NCBI GenBank assembly: GCA_963760285.1
Contig: CAVXCI010000001.1
Coordinates: forward strand, 620,001 to 684,000
Source: PALSA-278 sp963760285
Lineage (GTDB): Bacteria > Acidobacteriota > Terriglobia > Acidiferrales > UBA7541
Length of the DNA stretch: 64,000 bases
Reading direction: 5' to 3'
Made by a program: the position numbers and the translations under genes. The notes below the pieces were generated by a model. It was not told where the DNA came from and ran no database searches. It saw only the letters and a list, made by a program, of their open reading frames with translations. Positions 41,904 through 50,777 of this stretch are shown in pieces (position 1 is the stretch's first letter; each line of letters begins with the position of its first letter).

Positions 41904-43022
41904 TCAGCGGATGAGCATGCAGTCACCGTAACTGTAAAAGCGATAGCCCGCCGAAACGGCGTGGCGATAAGCAGCCAGAATTCGTTCGCGGCCCGCGAAC
42001 GCCGCCACCATCACCAGCAGGCTGGAGCGCGGGAGATGAAAATTGGTTAGCATCGCGTTGACGATGCGAAAAGGGCGTCCGGGATAAAGGTAAATGGAGG
42101 CTTCGGCGCGGCCCGGCATGAGAACTGGCGCCTTTGGATCATTCGATTTTCGGCCTGGTTCTTCAGACTGCTTCCGCGCCGCGTCTTCCAAGGCCCGGAC
42201 CACGGTCGTTCCCACGGCCAGGATCGGCCGATTGGCGCGGCGGGCTTGATCAATAGCAAATGCCGTGCTTTCTGGAATTTCATACCATTCGGTGTGAATG
42301 GAATGCTGTTCGACTTCATCGGTGCGAATCGGTTCGAACGTACCCAGACCGATTTCAAGGGTAAGCTCGCGAATTTCCACTCCGCGCGCGCAAAGAGCGG
42401 ACAGCATCGGCGATGTGAAATGGAGACCAGCGGTGGGAGCCGCGGCGGCGACTCCGCTGCTGGCAAAAACTGTTTGATAACGCTCGTGGTCCGCCGGAGC
42501 ATCCGGCCGGCGAATATACGGCGGCAAGGGGATGTGGCCGATGGGTTGGACAACTTTCCAGAAATCGTCCGTAACGTTGAAGCGCAGTTGCCGCAGGCCG
42601 TACTTCCCTCTCCCCTCGACGCATGCAGAGAGGTCGCCGTCGCCAAAGATCAGCGTTTCGCCAATAGAGACCTTCCTGCCCGGCCGCACCAGCGCTTCCC
42701 AGAAACCTGGCTCAATTTGCCGAACCAGCAGAACTTCTATTGGGGAGGAAAGGAACTCCTGATTCGCGGCTTTTTCGCTGTGGGTCTTTTGCGCGCGCAG
42801 GCCCAGGCGGTGTGCGAAAAGCCGCACGGGAAAAACGCGGGCGTTGTTCAGAACCACCAACTCGTCGCCTCGAAGGAGTTGGGAGAAATCCCGAAAGCTG
42901 CGGTCCCACCAGGAGCCGGCTTGCCGATCCACAACCAATAGTCGAGAAGCGTCGCGCTCAGGCAATGGCTCCTGGGCGATCTGCTCAGGCGGCAAATCGA
43001 AATCGAAGTCCTCGAGCCTCAT
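41904..43022 (-). CDS. queA: S-adenosylmethionine:tRNA ribosyltransferase-isomerase QueA
   Basis: 372 residues, normal family length. It transfers and isomerises the ribosyl part of AdoMet onto preQ1-modified tRNA to form epoxyqueuosine. The N-terminus (LEDFDFDLPPEQIAQEPLPERDASRLLVVDR), NNARVFPVRL and AAPTAGLHFT are diagnostic, as is the C-terminal NFHLPRSSLLVMVAAFAG. No other queuosine gene is adjacent. Read away from the heat-shock genes at 43.3 kb. Confidence 0.96.
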   Translation of the reverse strand: MRLEDFDFDLPPEQIAQEPLPERDASRLLVVDRQAGSWWDRSFRDFSQLLRGDELVVLNNARVFPVRLFAHRLGLRAQKTHSEKAANQEFLSSPIEVLLVRQIEPGFWEALVRPGRKVSIGETLIFGDGDLSACVEGRGKYGLRQLRFNVTDDFWKVVQPIGHIPLPPYIRRPDAPADHERYQTVFASSGVAAAAPTAGLHFTSPMLSALCARGVEIRELTLEIGLGTFEPIRTDEVEQHSIHTEWYEIPESTAFAIDQARRANRPILAVGTTVVRALEDAARKQSEEPGRKSNDPKAPVLMPGRAEASIYLYPGRPFRIVNAMLTNFHLPRSSLLVMVAAFAGRERILAAYRHAVSAGYRFYSYGDCMLIR

Positions 43023-43175
43023 ACCAAGTCGAGCCTACCCTGCATATTCAGTGGGATCCCAGAGTAGGGCGTATTCTAGCACCACCCCCGCCATCCCTCA
43101 TATCCTAATGGCAGCCCCCCCGATATTGAACATGTGATGCTTAGCCATTTGTGTAGGTAAACTATTTATAATCAT

Positions 43176-43260
43176 TGCCTTATGATGTAAACATCACGTC
43201 GTTATAAGGCATTATGAGATTACAATAATACTTGACATTGGAACGCTAAGATTATATTAT
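43176..43260 (+). promoter_or_regulatory. Heat-shock gene promoter with nested palindromes
   Basis: AT-rich stretch before hsp20. A sigma-70 promoter is visible: perfect TTGACA at 43232-43237, 17-base spacer, TATTAT at 43255-43260. Upstream lies an inverted repeat TGCCTTAT (43176-43183) / ATAAGGCA (43204-43211) enclosing the palindrome TGATGT-AA-ACATCA (43183-43196). Neither the CIRCE element nor the HspR HAIR motif is present, so the palindromes are candidates for a different regulator. Confidence 0.6.
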
Positions 43261-43304
43261 TTTAGTGCGCTAATGTATAGAAATTCTTATGGAGGGAATT
43301 GAAA

Positions 43305-43766
43305 ATGAGTTCAATTGTCAGGTGGAATTCTCCTCGGGGACTGATGGCCGCGCAGGAGCAGATGGGACGCTTGTTCGACAATATGTTCCGCGAGAACGCA
43401 AATGAATCGTCCGTCACGGCCTGGGCTCCGTCCGTGGACATCTACGAAACGGAGAACGAGCTGGTGATTAAGGCGGACATTCCAGACATGGATGAAAAAG
43501 ACCTGGATGTGCGCGTTGAAAACAACATGTTGACCATCCGCGGCGAGCGGAAATTCGAGCAGAAGGTGAAGCAGGAGAACTATCTGCGCATGGAGAGAAC
43601 CTACGGTTCCTTCAGCCGCAGCTTTTCCCTGCCGAACACAGTCAGCACGGAAAACATCAAGGCCGAATACAAGAACGGTGTGCTCACCGTGGAAATGGCG
43701 AAGCGTGCCGAATTGAAGCCGAAGCAGGTTAAAATCAGCATCGGCGGGAACGGCCAAAGCAAGTAA
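43305..43766 (+). CDS. Hsp20/alpha-crystallin small heat shock protein
   Basis: 153 residues from the ATG at 43305, eight bases after GGAGGG. The alpha-crystallin domain runs from about SVDIYETENELVIKADIPD to the conserved strand YKNGVLTVEMAKR, with the C-terminal tail KQVKISIGG. ATP-independent holdase that keeps denatured proteins soluble for ClpB/DnaK. First gene of a heat-shock set (hsp20, clpB, htpX), separated from clpB by a terminator, so part of the transcripts probably end after it. Confidence 0.95.
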   Translation: MSSIVRWNSPRGLMAAQEQMGRLFDNMFRENANESSVTAWAPSVDIYETENELVIKADIPDMDEKDLDVRVENNMLTIRGERKFEQKVKQENYLRMERTYGSFSRSFSLPNTVSTENIKAEYKNGVLTVEMAKRAELKPKQVKISIGGNGQSK

Positions 43767-43794
43767 CCGCGCCAATATTGGTTGGCGATTCGTG

Positions 43795-43829
43795 GAGAGG
43801 GGCCGGGCCAACCCGGCCTCTCTTTTTTT
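43795..43829 (+). terminator. Terminator or attenuator between hsp20 and clpB
   Basis: GAGAGGGGCCGGG pairs with CCCGGCCTCTC around a CCAA loop (two unpaired G), followed by a run of seven T. It stands 29 bases before the clpB start, so it may act as a partial terminator making hsp20 message more abundant than clpB message. Confidence 0.8.
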
Positions 43830-43857
43830 CTAAGGACTTCTTAAAGGACAATGAACC

Positions 43858-46491
43858 ATGTTGCGTTATGACAAATTTACAGTGAAAGCACAGGAAGCCC
43901 TGCAGGATGCGCAGGAGTTGACCGCACAATCAGGCCAGCAACAGATCGAACCCGTCCATCTGCTCCTGGCGCTGATCCGCCAGCCGGAGGGCGTCGTGCC
44001 GTCGCTGCTGGCGCGTCTTGGTGTGCCTACCAACGCACTGGTCGCGGAGCTGGATAAACAGCTCGAAAGACTGCCGAAGGTTTCCGGCGTTTCACAGCAG
44101 TATATGAGTCCGGCCGCGGATGACGTCCTGAAACGCGCCTTCGATGAAGCTGGGCGATTCAAGGACGAATACGTCTCCACTGAGCATCTGCTTCTGGCCA
44201 TTTCCGGCATGGAGAAAGATCCGGCGGGGGCAGCGCTGAAAAAATCCGGCGCGGGGCATGACGCCATTCTTCAGGCGCTCACCTCGGTGCGCGGGACACA
44301 GCGCGTCACCAGCCAAAATCCCGAAGCCACTTATCGCGCGCTGGAGCAGTATGCGCGCGACCTGACCGAACTGGCGCGGCGCGGGAAGCTGGACCCGGTG
44401 ATTGGCCGCGACGAGGAAATTCGGCGCGTGATGCAAATTCTGGCGCGGCGCACGAAGAATAACCCTGTGTTAATTGGCGAGCCCGGCGTGGGGAAAACCG
44501 CAATTGTGGAAGGTTTGGCGCAGCGCATCGTGGCGGGTGACGTTCCCGAGGTATTGAAAACCAAGCGTATTGTGGCGCTGGACCTGTCTGCTCTGGTGGC
44601 GGGCGCAAAGTATCGCGGCGAATTTGAAGACCGTCTCAAGGCGGTGTTGAAAGAAATCACCGAGGCGGAAGGGCAGATCATTCTGTTCATTGACGAACTG
44701 CATACGCTGGTGGGCGCGGGCGCGGCGGAAGGCTCGATGGACGCCTCCAACATGCTGAAACCGGCGTTGGCGCGCGGCGAGTTGCGGTCCATTGGCGCGA
44801 CCACGCTGAATGAATATCGCAAGTACATCGAAAAGGATCCGGCGCTGGAGCGGCGCTTCCAGCCCGTATATGTGGGCGAGCCTTCCGTGCAGGACGCCAT
44901 TGCCATTCTTCGCGGGCTGAAGGAACGCTATGAAGTCCATCACGGAGTGCGCATCAAGGATGCCGCGATTGTTGCCGCGGCTACGCTTTCGCACCGCTAT
45001 ATTTCAGACCGTTTCCTGCCCGATAAAGCTATCGATCTAATCGATGAGGCAGCTGCCAGTCTGCGCATGCAGCTGGATTCCCTGCCAACGGAGATTGACG
45101 AGTTGGAGCGGCGAATTCTGCAACTGGAGATTGAGCGGCAGGCGTTGCAGAAGGAATCGGACGCCCATTCGCGCGAGCGGCTGCGTGAAATTGAAAAGGA
45201 ACTGGCCGGGCTGCGCGAGGAGTCCAGCCGCCTGAAAGCCCGCTGGCAAACGGAAAAAGAGGCCATCGCGCGTATCAGACGCCAAAAAGAGGAAATTGAT
45301 CGCCTGAAAACCGAAGAGCAGCGTTATGAACGCGCCGGCGACCTGCAACGCGTGGCGGAAATCCGCTACGGCAAGCTGGGCCTCGCGGAGAAAGAACTCG
45401 CCAAGGCTCAGGAGCATTTGCAGGAAATCCAGGGCTCCCAGGCGATGCTCAAGGAAGAGGTGGGCGAAGAGGATATCGCCAAGGTTGTCGCCAAATGGAC
45501 TGGGATTCCAGTGGGTCGCCTGTTGGAAGGCGAGGTCCAAAAGCTGGTCCACATGGAAGAGAGACTTCGGCTGCGCGTGCTGGGCCAGGATGATGCCCTG
45601 GCGCGCGTCTCCAATGCCATACGGCGGAGCCGCTCCGGGCTATCGGACCCGAACCGGCCTATTGGTTCGTTCATTTTCATGGGGCCGACAGGTGTTGGAA
45701 AAACCGAGTTGGCCCGCGCGCTGGCGGAATTCCTGTTCGATGACGAGCGCGCCATGATCCGCCTGGACATGTCCGAGTACATGGAAAAACATTCCGTGGC
45801 GCGGTTGATCGGAGCGCCTCCAGGCTATGTCGGCTACGAAGAGGGAGGACAGCTGACCGAGGCAGTGCGGCGGCGGCCATATTCCGTGGTCCTGCTGGAT
45901 GAAATCGAGAAGGCGAATCCTGATGTGTTCAATATTCTGCTGCAGGTTCTGGATGATGGACGCCTGACCGATGGCAAGGGCCGCACGGTGGATTTCCGCA
46001 ACGCGGTGATTGTGATGACCAGCAATGTGGGATCATCGGCGATTTTTGAACTCTCCGAAAAAGACCCGCAGCGGGCGCGCGCGATGGCATTGGAGGCGTT
46101 GCGCGCCGTTTTCCGGCCGGAGTTCCTGAACCGCGTGGACGACATTGTGCTTTTCCGTCCTCTGGGGAAGGAACAGCTTACACATATCGTGGACATCCAG
46201 TTGGCCGGAGTTATGCGGCAACTTGCGGACCGTCATATCACGCTGCACCTTACGCCGGCGGCGCATGATCTGCTGCTCCGCGAAGGTTATGACCCGGCCT
46301 ATGGCGCGCGTCCGCTGAAACGGGCCATCCAGCGGCTGATTCAGGACCCGCTAGCCATGCGAATTCTGGAGGGCGAGGTCCTGCCGGGCGACGAAGTGGA
46401 AGTGGACGCAGATCCGAAGCGTGAAGAAATGCGTTTTACACGACACCCAGCGCCGGCGGGGAAGGTTGACGCAGCGGCGGCACGTCCATAA
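43858..46491 (+). CDS. clpB: ATP-dependent disaggregase ClpB
   Basis: 877 residues; AAAGGA precedes the ATG. Hsp100 chaperone that pulls polypeptides out of aggregates together with DnaK. Order of parts: Clp N-domain (YDKFTVKAQEALQDAQELTA), first AAA+ module with Walker A GEPGVGKTAIVEG and Walker B IILFIDELHTLVGAG, the long ClpB middle coiled coil (about 410-530, e.g. RIRRQKEEIDRLKTEEQRYE), and second AAA+ module with GPTGVGKTELARA and VVLLDEIEKANPDVFN. Full length compared with E. coli ClpB (857). Confidence 0.97.
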   Translation: MLRYDKFTVKAQEALQDAQELTAQSGQQQIEPVHLLLALIRQPEGVVPSLLARLGVPTNALVAELDKQLERLPKVSGVSQQYMSPAADDVLKRAFDEAGRFKDEYVSTEHLLLAISGMEKDPAGAALKKSGAGHDAILQALTSVRGTQRVTSQNPEATYRALEQYARDLTELARRGKLDPVIGRDEEIRRVMQILARRTKNNPVLIGEPGVGKTAIVEGLAQRIVAGDVPEVLKTKRIVALDLSALVAGAKYRGEFEDRLKAVLKEITEAEGQIILFIDELHTLVGAGAAEGSMDASNMLKPALARGELRSIGATTLNEYRKYIEKDPALERRFQPVYVGEPSVQDAIAILRGLKERYEVHHGVRIKDAAIVAAATLSHRYISDRFLPDKAIDLIDEAAASLRMQLDSLPTEIDELERRILQLEIERQALQKESDAHSRERLREIEKELAGLREESSRLKARWQTEKEAIARIRRQKEEIDRLKTEEQRYERAGDLQRVAEIRYGKLGLAEKELAKAQEHLQEIQGSQAMLKEEVGEEDIAKVVAKWTGIPVGRLLEGEVQKLVHMEERLRLRVLGQDDALARVSNAIRRSRSGLSDPNRPIGSFIFMGPTGVGKTELARALAEFLFDDERAMIRLDMSEYMEKHSVARLIGAPPGYVGYEEGGQLTEAVRRRPYSVVLLDEIEKANPDVFNILLQVLDDGRLTDGKGRTVDFRNAVIVMTSNVGSSAIFELSEKDPQRARAMALEALRAVFRPEFLNRVDDIVLFRPLGKEQLTHIVDIQLAGVMRQLADRHITLHLTPAAHDLLLREGYDPAYGARPLKRAIQRLIQDPLAMRILEGEVLPGDEVEVDADPKREEMRFTRHPAPAGKVDAAAARP

Positions 46492-46527
46492 ACTGAAATC
46501 AAGGACGGCAAAGGGGGACTCCCAACA

Positions 46528-47382
46528 ATGCGAGCCATAAAAACGACACTCTTACTGACGGCGCTGACGCTCCTGCTGGTGCTGGGCGGACAGGCGCTGG
46601 GCGGCAAAGCCGGGCTCACCTACGGCCTGGTGATGGCCGTGGTGATGAACGGCACGGCTTATTTCTTTTCCGACAAAATTGCTCTGCGCAGCAGCGGCGC
46701 GCAACCGGTGACGCGGGAGCAGGCGCCGCGGCTCTATGCAGTGATGGAACGGCTCAGCGCCAAAGCGAACCTGCCCATGCCCAAGCTTTATTTGATTCCG
46801 CAGCCCGCGCCGAATGCGTTCGCGACGGGGCGAAACCCCAGCCACGCTTCGGTGGCGGTCACAGAGGGACTGCTGCAATTGATGGACGATGAGGAGCTGG
46901 AAGGCGTGATCGCACATGAACTTTCCCACGTCCGAAATTACGACATTCTGACGTCTTCGATAGCCGCGACGCTGGCCGGGGCCATTACCTGGATTGCCTA
47001 CATGGGCCGCTGGGCGCTGTTCTTTACCGGCTATGGCGGCGATTCACGCGACCGCCGTGGCGGAGGCCTGGCTGCGCTGCTGATGCTCTTCGTGGCTCCT
47101 ATTGCCGCCATGCTGATGCAGTTGGGCATTTCGCGCCAGCGCGAGTACCAGGCGGACGCTTCCGGGGCCACCATGGTCGGCCATCCCTACGGACTGATGC
47201 GGGCGCTGCAAAAACTCGGCGAGTACAACAAGCGGATTCCGATGGACATCCCTCCCACCACGTCCGCGCTGTGCATCGTGGCGCCACTCAACGCGCGGCA
47301 AATGTTCAGCGGCTTGTTCAGCACGCATCCGCCGCTGGAAAAGCGTATTGAAATCCTTCGCAACATGACCGTCACTCGCTAG
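46528..47382 (+). CDS. htpX: Protease HtpX homologue (M48 membrane zinc metalloprotease)
   Basis: 284 residues. Two N-terminal transmembrane helices, then the zinc-binding HEXXH motif HELSH (H130, E131, H134) with downstream hydrophobic segments (ILTSSIAATLAGAITWIAYM, LLMLFVAPIAAMLMQLGI) and the third-ligand region SRQREYQADASGA. Membrane protein quality control, part of the heat-shock response. Only 36 bases after clpB with a GGGGG ribosome site, so probably co-transcribed. Confidence 0.96.
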   Translation: MRAIKTTLLLTALTLLLVLGGQALGGKAGLTYGLVMAVVMNGTAYFFSDKIALRSSGAQPVTREQAPRLYAVMERLSAKANLPMPKLYLIPQPAPNAFATGRNPSHASVAVTEGLLQLMDDEELEGVIAHELSHVRNYDILTSSIAATLAGAITWIAYMGRWALFFTGYGGDSRDRRGGGLAALLMLFVAPIAAMLMQLGISRQREYQADASGATMVGHPYGLMRALQKLGEYNKRIPMDIPPTTSALCIVAPLNARQMFSGLFSTHPPLEKRIEILRNMTVTR

Positions 47383-47432
47383 AGTCTTCTGGCGGCCAAC
47401 TTTGCAAATTGAAGTAGAGTGAAGGCGGAGGA

Positions 47433-47451
47433 TCGTGTAACGGTTACACGA
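47433..47451. promoter_or_regulatory. Perfect 19-bp palindrome, candidate operator
   Basis: TCGTGTAAC-G-GTTACACGA is a perfect inverted repeat with nine-base arms and a one-base centre. It lies in the 220-base gap between htpX and the coiled-coil protein gene at 47603. There is no T-run after it, and the arms touch without a loop, so it suits a dimeric DNA-binding protein rather than a terminator. Confidence 0.5.
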
Positions 47452-47602
47452 CCGCAAGAACGGCCGCGCATTCCAAGTCCCCCATAAATAGCTCCGCTCA
47501 GTACATTACAGAGCGAGCCGATTGGCACTCCCCTTGCTCTTTCTCTGATGCGGACGTCGTCCTTCCGCATTTGCCTTACGAGGGACATCGAGGAGAAAGA
47601 TC

Positions 47603-48462
47603 ATGGATGAATACACAAGTTTTGAAACGAAGCCGGGCGCGCCGCGCTGGGTGGGGGTTGTTCTGGGACTGGTGGCAGTGGTGGCACTAGCCGCGCTGGG
47701 CGAAGGATATGTCGCGTCCAGCCGCGCGAAGACATTGGAGCAGACACTGAACGGGCAAACGCAGAATGCGCGCCAGTCTGCAGGACCTTGAATGAAAAGC
47801 TGGCGGAGGAAGAAGACGCCAGCGCGCAGATGCGCGGCGAATTGAGCGTGGTTACGGACCGCCTGCAATTGACGCAGACGGATCTGGCGCACGCGCGCCA
47901 GCAAGCACGCTGATCAAAGCGGAAGACGCCCGCAAACTGGAGGCGGTACAGGCCGAGCATTGCCGCGAAGGCGAGCTCCGATGATGTGAACAAGCTGGGG
48001 ACGGACGTGAATGGCGTAAAGACCGACCTGGCCAAAACGCAGGCGTCGCTCACTTCTTCGACAACGACCTGGGCACGATGATCGCGCACAACCACGACGA
48101 AGTGCAGCAGCTGCGCGCGCTCGGGGAACGGAATTACTACGAATTCAAATTGACGGCAAAGGTACGCGTCAGAAGGTGGGCGACCTTCAGGTAGAGTTGC
48201 GCGGCACAAACGAGAAGAAAAAATAGTTCACCGTGCGGCTCTATGCGGACGACAAGCAGTTTGAAAAGAAAAACCGCGCGATGGATGAGCCCATCTACTT
48301 CTATACCAGCGACTCCAAAACGCCGCTGGAGCTGGTGGTGAACCAGGTGCGAAAGAACCAGGTATCGCCGGATACCTGAGCGTGCCCAAGACGACGGCCC
48401 AGCAGCAGACACCGGCGGCCTCACTGAATCTTCCGCAGGGCGACGCCCGGCCAATACAGTGA
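47603..48462 (+). pseudogene. Membrane-anchored coiled-coil protein of unknown function, frame broken as sequenced
   Basis: GAGGAGAAAGATC precedes the ATG. Residues ~17-36 form a transmembrane helix (WVGVVLGLVAVVALAALGEG), then the frame breaks near 47785. Following the coding signal through frames gives a long helical coiled coil (LNEKLAEEEDASAQMRGELS, VVTDRLQLTQTDLAHARQQA, KLGTDVNGVKTDLAKTQASL) and a C-terminal beta domain (VGDLQVELRGTNEKK, FTVRLYADDKQFEKKNRAMD, EPIYFYTSDSKTPLELVVNQ, GYLSVPK). At least six indels are needed to read it whole, giving about 285 residues. Conserved structure argues for sequencing error rather than decay. No known function; probably an envelope protein. Confidence 0.6.
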
Positions 48463-48550
48463 CGGCACAGGCGCCAACCGAAGTAACCGAGTCCGCGGAG
48501 CGGCAGCCATCGCGAAACCTCTACGCTCGGGGCATTGCCAGAGAAGCAAA

Positions 48551-48575
48551 GGGAAGGAGACACACGCTCCTTCCC
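48551..48575 (+). terminator. Terminator after the coiled-coil protein gene
   Basis: Perfect nine-base stem GGGAAGGAG/CTCCTTCCC with a seven-base loop, followed by TATTTG. It lies between the convergent ends of the coiled-coil gene (48462) and the small basic protein gene (48587). The T-tract is weak on the plus strand; on the minus strand it is followed by TTTGCTTCTC. Confidence 0.65.
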
Positions 48576-48586
48576 TATTTGTCTTA

Positions 48587-48757
48587 TCACGAACCCTTTT
48601 TTTCGGTGCGGTGCTTCCGGCTCAAAAGCCTCTTGGCCAGGGAGGGCAGCTTGTCATGTGGCAGTTTCCCTCTGTCATACAAGATGAATTTTGCTTTGGA
48701 AGACTTGCGCTTCCGCCGCTGCCGCTTCCAGGTCTTGAATCGTTTTACGTTTGCCAT
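48587..48757 (-). CDS. Small highly basic protein of unknown function
   Basis: 56 residues from the ATG at 48757, four bases after GGAGG. The frame is open to 48871, but only the part after 48757 has a ribosome site and the strong basic bias (KRFKTWKRQRRKRKSSKAKF, then KRLLSRKHRTEKKGS). Its size and charge resemble small ribosome-associated proteins, but I do not recognise the family. Divergent from nagA. Confidence 0.5.
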   Translation of the reverse strand: MANVKRFKTWKRQRRKRKSSKAKFILYDRGKLPHDKLPSLAKRLLSRKHRTEKKGS

Positions 48758-48880
48758 CTGGCCTCCAGCAATACGACAACTTCGCTTGCTCCAAATGCGC
48801 ATTGAAATTGTAACGAAATTCGGGCGCGCGCCCAAACCGTTTGGGATTTTCCCGGTAGCTTCCAGTAGCATGATGAGGCC

Positions 48881-50044
48881 ATGCCACCCTTCCTTTTGCG
48901 CGCGCGCGAGTTATTGACGCCCGTGGAGGAGATTTGCGACGGAGCACTGCTGATTGAAGGAGGAAAGATGCGGCGGTTGGCGCCGAGGGAGGCAATGAAC
49001 TTGCCTGCCGGCGCCGCGGAAACGAATTTCGGCGACAGGATCGTGATTCCAGGTTTCGTGGACGTGCATATTCACGGCGCGGGCGGGTATGATGTGATGG
49101 AAGCAACGCCCGACGCCCTCGCCGCAATCACGAGGAGTATCTCCCGCCGCGGAACCACCACCATCCTGGCGACAACGGTTACGGCTTCCGTCGAGGACAC
49201 GCAGAAAAGCCTTTCGCGCCTGGCCAGCTACATCGCTTCCTCCGCAAACCACACGCCCGGCCGAGCGGAGATCGCCGGGCATTCACTGGAAGGGCCATTC
49301 ATCAGCACGGCGCGGCGCGGCGTACATCCGGCGGAACACATTATTCCTCCGTCATTGCTGCGCTTTTGCGAAATGGCGGAAGCGGCAGGCGGACATGCGA
49401 AGATTCTAACGCTGGCGCCTGAACGGCCCGGCGCGCTGGAGGTGATCGAAGGGGCGCTGCGGAACTCGGCGTGATTGTCTCCATGGGTCACACGGATGCG
49501 ACATTCGAAGAAGCACATGCTGCGATTGAGCATGGCGCCGGCATGCCACGCATGTTTTTAACGCCATGCGGCCATTGCAACAGCGTGATTCCGGTGTTCT
49601 GGGAGCCGTACTGACGGACCGCGAGTGACAGCGGAGCTGATCGCCGATGGAATCCATGTGGATGCCGGGGCGATGGGAATTCTACTGGCGGCGAAAGGCG
49701 CGGAGGAGATCATTCTGGTCAGTGACGGCACGTCGGCTACCGGGATGCCCGATGGGAATTACAGGTTGGGGACGCTCAGTGTGAATGTGAGCAGCGGCGT
49801 GTGCCGCGACGCGGAGGGGCAAATTGGCCGGCAGCACGCTGACATTGGATCGCGCGGCGCGGCGCATGTCATCCTCGGTGTTCCGCTGGTGGAAGCCGTG
49901 CGTATGGCCACTTCACAGCCGGCCGCCAGAATCGGTCTAGTGAACGAAAGGCGAATTGGCTGTGGGTGCCGATGCGGATTTCGTGGTGTTGACACCGGAA
50001 CTGGAAATCAACGGGTGGCTTCCCGCGGAGAATGGGTGGAATAG
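48881..50044 (+). pseudogene. nagA: N-acetylglucosamine-6-phosphate deacetylase NagA, frame broken as sequenced
   Basis: Amidohydrolase that deacetylates GlcNAc-6-P in amino-sugar recycling. The first frame (48881-49474) has GFVDVHIHGAGGYDVMEATP with the metal-binding HxH and HSLEGPFISTARRGVHPAEH with the metal Glu. After a shift near 49470 come VIVSMGHTDATFEEAHAAIE, a histidine in HVFNAMRPLQQRDSG, then LIADGIHVDAGAM and VSDGTSATGMPDG with the catalytic Asp. Later shifts near 49545, 49615, 49820, 49955 and 50010 lead to the end SRGEWVE at 50044. Total about 388 residues, normal for NagA. Confidence 0.85.
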
Positions 50045-50060
50045 ACAAAATTTGCGGGGC

Positions 50061-50321
50061 TCATATGTTCAGCGGGATGTGCAGTTCTTCCGCGAGCATT
50101 TCGGCGAATCAAAGGGGCTGCAGGCAAAATACCGGCCTAGCAAATTCGATGGTGGGAACCCTGCGGCGGCCATTATTGACGCGCGGAAGACTAATACTTC
50201 CGCATCCTCCGAGCTGTCAATATTGACTTCGTGGAAGGCAATGCCGCGTTCCTTTAGGAAAAGCTTGGTCCGCCAACAATCGGGACAGCATCGCGTGCCA
50301 GTAAATGGTGATTTCTTCCAT
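50061..50321 (-). pseudogene. Glutaredoxin family protein, frame broken as sequenced
   Basis: The ATG at 50321 starts EEITIY; a shift near 50300 leads to the active site GTRCCPDCWRTKLFLKERGI with CPDC and the strand AFHEVNIDSSEDAE. Another shift gives RVNNGRRRVPTIEFAG with the cis-proline TVPTI-type loop. A final shift gives MLAEELHIPLNI, ending at 50061. Put together this is an 86-residue glutaredoxin, normal size, close to the mycoredoxin-like group. It reduces mixed disulfides. It follows atpC by nine bases on the same strand. Confidence 0.7.
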
Positions 50322-50330
50322 GCGGGACAG

Positions 50331-50757
50331 TTATTCCTTGCCGGCATAGCCTGTTTTCCGCGCGGCAACATGCAGGCGAACCAGGGCCTTTTCGTAAGCC
50401 AGGCTGGCGCGCGCCCAATCCATTTCCCCGCCGGGCTTATTGAGGCGGCCTGAGCTCGGTCCCGCGCGTCCTGGGCGCGCCCACATCAATTTCGCCGGCG
50501 CGTTCGGAAAGCTCCGCCAGCACAATCACACGCGAAGGCAGCACCTCGGCGACTCCGCCGATTACCGTAACAACTCCCGTGCTGCCGCCTTTTTGAAAAG
50601 AGAGCTCGCCGAGACCCAGCACGGTAAGCAGGGGCGCATGGCCGGGCAGCACCCCCAAATAGCCGTCCTTGCCAGGTATCTGAATAAACTCCACGCGCTC
50701 GTGAAGCACCAGCTGCTCCGGGGTGACGACTTCAAGTTCGATGTGCTCTGGCAGCAT
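50331..50757 (-). CDS. atpC: ATP synthase epsilon subunit (AtpC)
   Basis: The frame from 50757 gives the N-terminal beta-sandwich (IELEVVTPEQLVLHERVEFI, GYLGVLPGHAPLLTVLGLGE) and runs to a stop at 50437. The helical C-terminal hairpin expected in epsilon is present in a different frame (RLNKPGGEMDWARASLAYEK, ALVRLHVAARKTGYAGKE) ending at 50331. A single indel near 50470 restores a protein of about 141 residues, the usual length. Epsilon is the rotor subunit that couples F1 to the c-ring and can inhibit ATP hydrolysis. Last of the F1 genes. Confidence 0.88.
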
Positions 50758-50777
50758 GGGGGCGATTGTGCGCGGCG

